Below the pieces are notes generated by a model, which was given only the letters and a program-made list of their open reading frames with translations, searched no databases and was not told the DNA's origin. Below are positions 1-5,198 of a DNA stretch of 5,869 nucleotides, in pieces (the stretch's first letter is position 1; every line of letters begins with the position of its first letter). Where the stretch lies: the NCBI GenBank assembly GCA_900757025.1, contig CAAEMG010000072.1:1-5869 (forward strand), read 5' to 3'. This DNA is from Clostridia bacterium. GTDB taxonomy: Bacteria; Bacillota; Clostridia; Lachnospirales; Anaerotignaceae. Made by a program: the position numbers and the translations under genes.

Positions 1-436
1 TGCCTATAAGGAAAGGCTTGAAAAAAGATTTCCTAAAACTCCCGTTGTGCTTTGGGACGAAAGATTAAGCACGGTTGCTGCCGACAGGTACATGATGTCT
101 GCGGAAATGGACCATTTTGAAAGAAAAAGCCGTATAGATAAAATGGCTGCGGTTTTTATACTTCAAGGATATTTGGACAGTATTCGAAACAGCGAAGAAG
201 AGGCTGACGACGATATAATTATACTTGAAGATGACGACGGAAGCGAAACGGAATTTAAAATTACCGATGATGCCGTGCTTGACGGAGTTATGTATGTTTT
301 TGCAGTTGAAAACGGAAAAGAAAACGGACAAAAATGTATATTTAAAGAAACCGAGGACGAAGACGGCGACATTTTTTATGAGCTTGTGGAAGACGAAAAA
401 GAGCTTGAAAAGGCTGAAAATATATTTAAAAAATAA
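1..436 (+). CDS. ruvX: RuvX/YqgF-family putative Holliday junction resolvase with fused C-terminal DUF1292 domain (5' truncated)
   Basis: The frame is open from base 2 to the stop at 434-436; the N-terminus lies outside the window, leaving 144 residues. Visible residues 14-24 hold the family's acidic motif (VVLWDERLST, Glu20), and residues 44-57 hold the second conserved block (RIDKMAAVFILQGY, Asp46). These two acidic positions are thought to take part in metal-dependent nuclease chemistry in the RNase H-like YqgF fold. The family is linked to Holliday junction resolution and to 16S rRNA 5'-end processing in the cytoplasm. The resolvase domain should end near residue 64, but the frame continues for about 80 very acidic residues matching the DUF1292 (YrzB-like) pattern: a run of hydrophobics, D-D-G-S-E-T-E-F near residue 73, and a closing Y-E-L-V-E-D-E-K-E-L. 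The next gene encodes the same domain alone. The RuvX identity is secure from the motifs; the effect of the fusion is unknown. Confidence 0.88.
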   Translation, partial: AYKERLEKRFPKTPVVLWDERLSTVAADRYMMSAEMDHFERKSRIDKMAAVFILQGYLDSIRNSEEEADDDIIILEDDDGSETEFKITDDAVLDGVMYVFAVENGKENGQKCIFKETEDEDGDIFYELVEDEKELEKAENIFKK

Positions 437-455
437 TGAAAAGGAGATTGTAAAT

Positions 456-758
456 ATGTCATTTGACGATGAACTTACAGAAGAATTTGAAACAATTATG
501 CTTACAGACGAAAACGGCGATGAGGCTGAGTTTGTAATTATCGACACTCTTGAAAACGAAGGAGAAAGCTATATTCTTGTTGTTGAAACAGCTTATATCG
601 ACGATGAAGACGCAGAATATATGCTTCTTAAAAAGGTTGAAGAAGAGGGCGAAGATGTTTCTTACGAATTAATTGAAGATGATGATGAATTTGATAAGAT
701 TGCTGCTCTTTTTGCTGAAAAAAGCGACGAATATGACGTTGAAATAGAAGAATATTAA
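456..758 (+). CDS. DUF1292 domain protein (YrzB-like), small acidic protein
   Basis: This 100-residue protein starts at ATG 456, with AAGGAG at 441-446 and nine bases between. An upstream in-frame extension exists but overlaps ruvX and lacks a ribosome site. The fold pattern is that of DUF1292: residues 11-27 read FETIMLTDENGDEAEFV, followed by a hydrophobic strand around YILVVE, the strand YMLLKKV, and the closing acidic segment YELIEDDDEFDKIAALF. The protein is strikingly acidic throughout, and no catalytic motif, signal peptide or membrane segment is visible. Bacillus yrzB and its clostridial relatives sit directly after ruvX, as here, and their function is unknown. The 19-base gap after ruvX suggests one transcript with it. 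The domain is clearly related to the C-terminal domain of the preceding protein, so the two probably arose by duplication, one copy becoming fused. Confidence 0.88.
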   Translation: MSFDDELTEEFETIMLTDENGDEAEFVIIDTLENEGESYILVVETAYIDDEDAEYMLLKKVEEEGEDVSYELIEDDDEFDKIAALFAEKSDEYDVEIEEY

Positions 759-798
759 TCCGGAACGGAAATTTTAAAAATAACTTTAATTTTTTTAT

Positions 799-873
799 GC
801 GTATCAGCATTTTTGTACGGAAAAAAGTTGAATTTTGCGATACGCTTTTTTAAAGTGCGCTTTTAAGCGGTAT
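799..873 (+). promoter_or_regulatory. Structured leader upstream of rnj with competing hairpins
   Basis: GCGTATC (799-805) pairs with GATACGC (839-845), and the second arm runs straight into six T residues (846-851), which gives a terminator-like but long-looped hairpin (33-base loop). The same right arm can instead pair downstream: ATACGCTT (840-847) with AAGC-G-GTAT (865-873, one bulged base). The two pairings are mutually exclusive. This could simply be the weak terminator of the ruvX operon, or an attenuator-like leader for rnj. The pairing is seen in the sequence; the regulatory role is inferred. No convincing -35/-10 pair was found in 759-920. Confidence 0.35.
809..826 (+). repeat. Direct repeat copy 1, rnj upstream region
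   Basis: ATTTTTGTACGGAAAAAA recurs at 881-898 with one difference (A817 versus G889). The copies are 72 bases apart. This first copy lies in the loop of the 799-845 hairpin. Confidence 0.6.
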
Positions 874-880
874 ATATTTA

Positions 881-898
881 ATTTTTGTGCGGAAAAAA
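881..898 (+). repeat. Direct repeat copy 2, adjacent to rnj ribosome site
   Basis: ATTTTTGTGCGGAAAAAA matches 809-826 at 17 of 18 positions. It ends nine bases before the AAGGAGG ribosome binding site of rnj, so it probably lies in the 5' leader. Confidence 0.6.
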
Positions 899-920
899 AT
901 AAAGAAAAGGAGGAATTTTT

Positions 921-2591
921 TTGGCTGGCAAGAAACCAAAACTTAGAGTAATATCTTTGGGCGGACTTCAAGAGATCGGAAAAAATATGACAGTTTTTGA
1001 ATATGACAAAGATATTATTATTGTGGACTGCGGTTTGGCATTCCCAGAGGATGAAATGTTGGGAATAGATTTGGTTATACCCGATATTTCATATCTCGAA
1101 AAAAATAAGGATAAAGTAAGAGGCATTGTGCTTACACACGGACATGAGGACCATATAGGTGCGCTGCCATATGTATTGAAAGACTTAAATGTGCCTGTTT
1201 TCGGAACACTTTTGACAATAGGACTTTTGGAGAACAAACTTAAAGAGCATAATCTTATGGATTCTACAAAGCGTCACGTTGTTGTTCCGGGGGAAAGCAT
1301 TAAGCTTGGCTGCTTTACAGTTGAATTTATACACACAAACCATTCCATAGCAGACGCAGTTGCACTGGCTATACACACGCCTGTTGGTGTTGTTGTGCAT
1401 ACAGGCGACTTTAAAGTTGACTACACGCCTATAGACGGAGGAGCAATAGACCTTCAGAGATTTGCCGAGCTTGGAAAAGAAGGAGTTCTTCTTCTTTTAA
1501 GCGATTCAACAAATGCGGCACGCCCAGGTTTTACAATGAGTGAAAAAACCGTAGGCGGAGTTTTTGACAGAATTTTTGAGGAAACACCCGACAACAGAAT
1601 AATGATAGCAACTTTTTCTTCAAACATACACCGTATACAGCAGATTGTAAATTCTGCCGTTAAATTCAAGAGAAAAATTGCCATTATCGGAAGAAGTATG
1701 CTTAACGCCGTTAAAACATCAATAGAACTTGATTATCTTGAAATGCCCGACAATACTCTTATTGATATTTCTGAAATTAAAAATTACAGCGACAATGAGC
1801 TTGTAATTATAACAACAGGTTCACAGGGAGAGCCTATGAGCGCACTTTCAAGAATTGCGGCATCTGAGCATAAACAGGTTTCCGTTAAGCCTGACGATAA
1901 GATTATATTCAGTTCTTCAAGCATACCGGGAAATGAAAAAATGATTTCAAGGGTTGTAAATGAGCTTATCAAAAAAGGCGCAGACGTTGTATACGAAGGC
2001 ATGGCAGATGTTCATGTTTCGGGTCATGCCTGCCAGGAAGAACTTAAACTTATGCTTACCCTTACAAAGCCTAAATTCTTTATGCCTGTACACGGCGAAT
2101 ATGCACACCTTACAAGCCATAAAGATGTTGCTGTAAGCCTTGGAATGAACAAAAGAAACATATTCATAATGAGCATAGGCGAAGTTTTGGAGCTTTCCAA
2201 AAACGAAGCAAAGGTAAACGGTACAGTTAAGTCGGGACAGGTGCTTATAGACGGACTTGGAATAGGCGATGTTGGAAACATTGTTTTAAGAGACAGAAAG
2301 CATCTTTCGGAAGACGGCCTTATGATAGTTGTTGTTGCAATGGAAAAGGAAAGCGGCGCTGTTATTTCAGGCCCCGACATTATTTCAAGAGGCTTTGTGT
2401 ATGTGCGTGAGTCGGAAGACCTTATGGACGGTGCAAGAGAGGCTGTTGCGGCAGTGCTTGAAGAATGTGAATACAAAAACAACACAAGCTGGAACTATAT
2501 TAAAAACCTTATAAAAGACGAACTTAAAAATTATGTATGGCAGAAAACAAAAAGAAGCCCTATGATACTGCCTATAATTATGGAAGTATAA
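921..2591 (+). CDS. rnj: Ribonuclease J (metallo-beta-lactamase / beta-CASP RNase)
   Basis: RNase J is a cytoplasmic zinc-dependent enzyme with 5'-3' exonuclease and endonuclease activity, central to mRNA decay and RNA maturation in Firmicutes. The 556 residues match the usual length of about 555. Signature segments: GGLQEIGKNM (14-23); the metal-binding motif HGHEDH (73-78); His141 in the HTNHS block; Asp163 in HTGDF; DSTNA (195-199); the beta-CASP loop HVSGH (365-369); and the metal ligand His391 in PVHGEYAHL. All catalytic ligands are present, so the enzyme should be active. The C-terminal domain is complete, ending near the K-R-S-P-M-I-L-P motif. The start is TTG at 921, chosen because AAGGAGG (907-913) lies seven bases upstream and the N-terminus MAGKKPKLRVISLGG aligns with the family; no nearby ATG would fit. 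The upstream ruvX-DUF1292 pair is a familiar neighbour of rnj in Clostridia, where a Fur-type gene often intervenes; none is present here. Confidence 0.97.
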   Translation: MAGKKPKLRVISLGGLQEIGKNMTVFEYDKDIIIVDCGLAFPEDEMLGIDLVIPDISYLEKNKDKVRGIVLTHGHEDHIGALPYVLKDLNVPVFGTLLTIGLLENKLKEHNLMDSTKRHVVVPGESIKLGCFTVEFIHTNHSIADAVALAIHTPVGVVVHTGDFKVDYTPIDGGAIDLQRFAELGKEGVLLLLSDSTNAARPGFTMSEKTVGGVFDRIFEETPDNRIMIATFSSNIHRIQQIVNSAVKFKRKIAIIGRSMLNAVKTSIELDYLEMPDNTLIDISEIKNYSDNELVIITTGSQGEPMSALSRIAASEHKQVSVKPDDKIIFSSSSIPGNEKMISRVVNELIKKGADVVYEGMADVHVSGHACQEELKLMLTLTKPKFFMPVHGEYAHLTSHKDVAVSLGMNKRNIFIMSIGEVLELSKNEAKVNGTVKSGQVLIDGLGIGDVGNIVLRDRKHLSEDGLMIVVVAMEKESGAVISGPDIISRGFVYVRESEDLMDGAREAVAAVLEECEYKNNTSWNYIKNLIKDELKNYVWQKTKRSPMILPIIMEV

Positions 2592-2608
2592 GTTTCATAA
2601 GCCGATAA

Positions 2609-2640
2609 AAGCCCTCAATGCCGGAAAGTGTTGGGGGCTT
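2609..2640 (+). terminator. Hairpin terminator after rnj
   Basis: AAGCCCTCAA (2609-2618) pairs with TTGGGGGCTT (2631-2640), ten pairs including one T-G wobble, with a 12-base loop. It begins 17 bases after the rnj stop. The stem ends in CTT, but the tail is GTGGGTTT rather than a solid T-run, so termination may be partial. Confidence 0.6.
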
Positions 2641-2662
2641 GTGGGTTTATGGGAAGTGGAAA

Positions 2663-2760
2663 GTTCGTTCCGCTCAGGATGAAAGCTTTTATTAAAGTTT
2701 AGGTCAACCATTTTTAAAGGGTTGTGTGGGGTTGAGGGGTGTTGTGGCAAAGCCCCAAGG
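2663..2760. repeat. Probable interspersed-repeat-like intergenic block
   Basis: The block begins with GTTCGTTCCGCTCAGGATGA (2663-2682). Its reverse complement contains TCATCCTGAGCGGAACGAAC, resembling an intergenic motif that recurs in many bacterial genomes (recalled, not searched). It continues with a small hairpin, CAACC (2705-2709) with GGTTG (2720-2724), and a G-rich stretch in which GGGG (2736-2739) can pair with CCCC (2753-2756). The G content differs sharply from the AT-rich DNA on its right. No open frame of note is present. A dispersed repeat, a decayed element or a secondary terminator are all possible; only one copy is in this window. Confidence 0.35.
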
Positions 2761-2812
2761 TATTATAAAAAAAACAACATAATAATATATTAATATATGT
2801 TGAATATTGTAA

Positions 2813-2841
2813 TTGTGCTTTTATTCATTGTAATTTATAAT
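2813..2841 (+). promoter_or_regulatory. Sigma-A-type promoter of the SDF-family transporter gene
   Basis: A perfect TATAAT -10 box lies at 2836-2841, with TTGTGC at 2813-2818 exactly 17 bases upstream as a weak -35 (only TTG conserved). The surrounding DNA is strongly AT-rich. The start codon is 33 bases beyond the -10, leaving a short leader with the ribosome site GGGAGG at 2859-2864. Confidence 0.6.
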
Positions 2842-2874
2842 ATTATAAAATAACTTTTGGGAGGGACTTTAGTT

Positions 2875-4092
2875 ATGAAAAAGTCAAGTTTTTTCAGCAG
2901 TCTTCCGTTTAAGCTGTTGTTGGGAGTTATAATAGGTGTTATATTGGGGCTTATTCTCAACAAAGCAGACGGTTCGGATTTTGCCGGGGCTGTGCTTAAT
3001 GTTGTGGTTACGCTTAAATATATTGTCGGTCAGATAATTTCTTTCTGCGTTCCGCTTATAATTATAGGCTTTATTGCGCCTTCTATTACAAGAATGGGCA
3101 GTCATGCCTCAAGGCTGCTTATGATTGCAATATGTATTGCATATGCGTCATCTTTGGGAGCTGCGCTTTTTTCAACAGCTGCCGGTTATTCAATTATTCC
3201 GCATTTATCTATAGTAAGTGCAGTTGATGGCTTAAAAGAACTTCCACCGGAGGTTTTCCAGCTTTCGATACCTCAGATTATGCCTGTTATGAGTGCTTTG
3301 GTATTTTCTATAATGGTTGGTCTTGCGGCAGCTTGGAATAAATCCAAAACAGTTACAACTCTTTTGGAAGAATTTCAGAAAATAGTTCTTTCTATAGTTT
3401 CAAAAATACTTATTCCGCTTCTTCCTTTCTTTATAGGGTTCACATTCTGCTGTCTTGCATATGAAGGCTCTATAACAAAGCAGGTTCCTGTATTTATAAA
3501 GGTTATACTTATTGTAATGGCAGGCCACTATATATGGCTTGCGCTTTTATATGTTATTGCCGGAATATATTCAGGCGAAAACCCTATAAATGTTATACGC
3601 CATTATGGTCCGGCGTATATTACGGCTGTAGGAACAATGTCTTCTGCCGCAACGCTTGGTGTTGCCCTTCAGTGTGCCGACAAAGCTGAGCCTTTAAGAA
3701 AAGATATGGTTCAGTTTGGTATTCCGCTTTTTGCCAACATACATCTTTGCGGTTCGGTTCTTACAGAGGTATTTTTCTGTATGACTGTATCAAAAATACT
3801 TTACGGCACAATGCCAAATCCGGAAACAATGATACTTTTCTGTGTGCTTTTAGGTGTATTTGCCATAGGTGCACCGGGAGTTCCGGGAGGAACAGTTATG
3901 GCATCTCTTGGCCTTATAACAGGTGTTCTTCTTTTTGATGATGCCGGAACAGCACTTATGCTTACAATATTTGCCCTTCAGGACAGCTTTGGAACAGCCT
4001 GCAACGTAACAGGCGACGGAGCACTTACACTTATGCTTACGGGATATGTTAAAAAACACAATATAGAAGAAAATTCCGTTGAAGGATTATAA
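2875..4092 (+). CDS. SDF/DAACS-family (glutamate-transporter fold) amino acid:cation symporter, divergent substrate site
   Basis: This is a 405-residue inner-membrane secondary transporter of the sodium:dicarboxylate symporter fold. The start is ATG 2875, ten bases after GGGAGG; a TTG six codons earlier overlaps that ribosome site and is rejected. Hydrophobic helices run throughout. Re-entrant loop HP1 is seen as TMSSAATL (254-261), the TM7 motif region as ANIHLCGS (287-294), HP2 as GAPGVPGG, and TM8 as DSFGTACNVTGD (370-381). Compared without gaps to the archaeal homologue GltPh, the sodium-site Asn and Asp of NVTGD are kept (Asn377, Asp381). The NMDG motif is replaced by HLCG (290-293), the TM8 arginine that binds acidic side chains is Gly373, and the HP1 arginine is Met255. 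A neutral or otherwise non-acidic substrate is therefore inferred. The gene appears monocistronic, with its own promoter and terminator. Confidence 0.9.
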   Translation: MKKSSFFSSLPFKLLLGVIIGVILGLILNKADGSDFAGAVLNVVVTLKYIVGQIISFCVPLIIIGFIAPSITRMGSHASRLLMIAICIAYASSLGAALFSTAAGYSIIPHLSIVSAVDGLKELPPEVFQLSIPQIMPVMSALVFSIMVGLAAAWNKSKTVTTLLEEFQKIVLSIVSKILIPLLPFFIGFTFCCLAYEGSITKQVPVFIKVILIVMAGHYIWLALLYVIAGIYSGENPINVIRHYGPAYITAVGTMSSAATLGVALQCADKAEPLRKDMVQFGIPLFANIHLCGSVLTEVFFCMTVSKILYGTMPNPETMILFCVLLGVFAIGAPGVPGGTVMASLGLITGVLLFDDAGTALMLTIFALQDSFGTACNVTGDGALTLMLTGYVKKHNIEENSVEGL

Positions 4093-4097
4093 AACAA

Positions 4098-4122
4098 AAA
4101 AGCCTGTCATTGACAGGCTTTT
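4098..4122. terminator. Bidirectional intrinsic terminator, transporter/hpf junction
   Basis: GCCTGTC (4102-4108), loop ATT, GACAGGC (4112-4118), flanked by A-run and T-run so that AAAA and TTTT extend the stem. On the plus strand the tail is TTTTAAATTT. On the minus strand it is TTTTTTGTTTT, so it can stop transcripts from both sides. It begins six bases after the transporter stop. Confidence 0.9.
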
Positions 4123-4139
4123 AAATTTAAGCATAAAAA

Positions 4140-4162
4140 GAGGTTCGGCATTGCCGAACCTC
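4140..4162 (-). terminator. Intrinsic terminator of hpf
   Basis: GAGGTTCGGC (4140-4149), loop ATT, GCCGAACCTC (4153-4162) form a perfect ten-pair stem. Read on the minus strand it is followed by TTTTT, and it lies 17 bases beyond the hpf stop. The plus-strand tail is ATATATATTT, weaker. Confidence 0.88.
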
Positions 4163-4179
4163 ATATATATTTAATTTAA

Positions 4180-4722
4180 TCAGTTTTCCGGTTCAATAAG
4201 ACCGTAGTTTCCGTTTTTACGTTTGTAAACAACGCTTACTTTATCATTCTGGCTGTTAAGGAAAACGAAAAATTCATGACCTACAAGTTCCATCTGCATA
4301 ACTGCTTCTTCCGGATCCATAGGGCGCATTTCAAACTTTTTGTTCTTTTCGATAACGATTTCTGTTTCGTCTGCAATATATTCTTCCTCAACAGGAATAG
4401 CTTCAAATTCAGCAACATATTCGGAATTGCGTCTTGCCTTAGACTGCATTCTGCCTTTAAGACGTATAATCTGGGGTTCAACAAGTTCTGTACATTTTTC
4501 GATAGCAGTCATCATATCGTCTGAAGATGCTTCGGCACGTACTGTTCTTACAGCCAAAGGTGCTGTGATTTCTACTCTGTATCCCGGTTTTTCCTGAGAT
4601 ACTCTTACAATAACATTGGCATTTTCATCAAAGAATTTTTCGATTTTTTTAATTTTGCCTTCGATTTTGAGTTTTGTCTGTTTTCCGAATTCGAGATTTT
4701 TTGTTTTGATTGTGATTGTCAT
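4180..4722 (-). CDS. hpf: Ribosome hibernation promoting factor, long form (HPF/RaiA)
   Basis: Long HPF binds the 30S decoding region and, through its C-terminal domain, joins two 70S ribosomes into inactive 100S dimers when growth slows. The 180 residues show the N-terminal beta-alpha-beta-beta-beta-alpha domain at about 1-95 (ending with the RAEASSDDMMTAIEKC block), an acidic variable linker (about 101-125), and the conserved dimerisation domain at 126-180 (KFEMRPMDPEEAVMQMEL, GHEFFVFLN, VVYKRKNGNYGLIEP). The presence of this C-terminal domain distinguishes it from short HPF and YfiA. The start ATG (4720-4722) has GAGGAG on the minus strand nine bases upstream. The gene stands alone, convergent with the transporter and divergent from dpaL. 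A SigH-like promoter and a leader of two hairpins lie upstream, which fits a stationary-phase gene. Confidence 0.97.
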   Translation of the reverse strand: MTITIKTKNLEFGKQTKLKIEGKIKKIEKFFDENANVIVRVSQEKPGYRVEITAPLAVRTVRAEASSDDMMTAIEKCTELVEPQIIRLKGRMQSKARRNSEYVAEFEAIPVEEEYIADETEIVIEKNKKFEMRPMDPEEAVMQMELVGHEFFVFLNSQNDKVSVVYKRKNGNYGLIEPEN

Positions 4723-4740
4723 AAATAACAGCTCCTCTCA

Positions 4741-4761
4741 AATACGGATAAAATCCGTATT
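4741..4761 (-). promoter_or_regulatory. Perfect hairpin in hpf leader, next to the ribosome site
   Basis: AATACGGAT (4741-4749), loop AAA, ATCCGTATT (4753-4761): nine perfect pairs. It ends two bases upstream of the hpf ribosome-site region (4732-4738), where it could affect ribosome access or mRNA stability. No T-run follows on the minus strand, so it is not a terminator. Confidence 0.6.
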
Positions 4762-4770
4762 GTATATTTA

Positions 4771-4807
4771 ATCCCTTATAAAATCAATGATTTTGATAAG
4801 AGAGGAT
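4771..4807 (-). promoter_or_regulatory. Long imperfect hairpin in hpf leader
   Basis: CTTATAAAATCA (4775-4786) pairs with TGATTTT-G-ATAAG (4788-4800) with one bulged base, and ATCC (4771-4774) with GGAT (4804-4807) can extend it across a three-base bulge. The inverted repeat could be a leader stem or an operator. It lies inside the transcript predicted from the SigH-like promoter. Confidence 0.5.
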
Positions 4808-4855
4808 AACCGAAAAAAGTAGATTTAAGCTACATTTATTTGGTTTATATATAAC

Positions 4856-4884
4856 TTATTCTGCAAAAAAAGAAAAAATCCTTC
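4856..4884 (-). promoter_or_regulatory. SigH-like promoter for hpf
   Basis: On the minus strand, GAAGGATTT (4884 down to 4876) and GCAGAATAA (4864 down to 4856) are separated by 11 bases. They match every specified position of the Bacillus SigH consensus RnAGGAwWW-N11-12-RnnGAATww as I recall it. The predicted start near 4848 gives a leader of about 125 bases. In B. subtilis the homologue yvyD is transcribed by SigB and SigH, which supports the reading. The spacer is a T-rich run, so a chance match in AT-rich DNA remains possible. Confidence 0.5.
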
Positions 4885-4963
4885 CTAAAAATAAAAAAAA
4901 TTAATATTTTTTTGTTTTTTAAATAATATGCCGTTAATTTTGAAACAGAAATCGGTATTTAAG

Positions 4964-5050
4964 TTATACACATTCCGTAATTTTTAACAATGTGGATAAA
5001 GTGTATAACTCAGTTTATAACTTTAAAATAAGCATTTTTCATGTGCATAA
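4964..5050. promoter_or_regulatory. Cluster of DnaA-box-like sites
   Basis: Three 9-mers match the DnaA-box consensus TTATNCACA: TTATACACA at 4964-4972 (plus), TTATCCACA at 4991-4999 (minus) and TTATGCACA at 5042-5050 (minus). TTATACACT (one mismatch) lies at 5000-5008 (minus), abutting the perfect box. Outside the core, one-mismatch sites occur at 5071-5079 (plus, TTATTAACA) and 5157-5165 (minus, TTATACACT again). GTTATACAC (4963-4971) and GTGTATAAC (5001-5009) form a perfect inverted repeat. Very AT-rich DNA (4880-4960) lies on the hpf side. The sites are seen directly; DnaA binding is inferred. Confidence 0.55.
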
Positions 5051-5198
5051 CATATAATTTTATTCAGAAATTATTAACAAAATAGGAAAAAGCAAAAAAA
5101 TTACGAACACAAATGTCTTTTTAGTCGCAAAATGGCATATCTTAATGTAAAATTATAGTGTATAAAACATAATTTAAAATTATTTCGGAGGAAATTTT

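Larger units (their letters stand above)
4723..5198. other. Divergent AT-rich intergenic region between hpf and dpaL
   Basis: No coding frame or RNA gene was recognised in these 476 bases. From left to right the region holds the hpf leader hairpins (4741-4807), the SigH-like hpf promoter (4856-4884), a run of A/T tracts (4885-4960), the DnaA-box-like cluster (4964-5050), and a plainer AT-rich stretch to the dpaL ribosome site GGAGG (5187-5191). A possible dpaL -10 is TATAGT (5154-5159), but no -35 fits well. It overlaps the outlying DnaA-box-like site at 5157-5165. Confidence 0.7.

Noticed and set aside
225..455. Longer N-terminus for the free DUF1292 protein
   Set aside because: The extension lies within ruvX in another frame, has no ribosome site and no family similarity; ATG 456 has a good site.
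2024..2485. 153-codon minus-strand open frame inside rnj
   Set aside because: It is antisense to the conserved C-terminal half of RNase J, has a low-complexity serine/threonine-rich product and no ribosome site.
2673..2686. Resemblance of GCTCAGGATGAAAG to the 5' end of 16S rRNA
   Set aside because: The match stops after about a dozen bases and no rRNA follows; the repeat-like reading is better.
2857..2874. TTG start six codons upstream for the transporter
   Set aside because: It overlaps the GGGAGG ribosome site; ATG 2875 is correctly spaced from that site and begins with the typical MKKSSFF.
4880..5050. A full chromosomal oriC
   Set aside because: DnaA boxes beside an AT-rich tract are suggestive, but dnaA, dnaN, rpmH and other usual origin neighbours are absent, and the genes to the left mostly read towards the region rather than away from it. 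Kept only as a DnaA-box cluster.
5058..5074. CodY-box-like sequence around TTTATTCAGAAATTA
   Set aside because: Only 10 of 15 positions match AATTTTCNGAAAATT, expected by chance in DNA this AT-rich.
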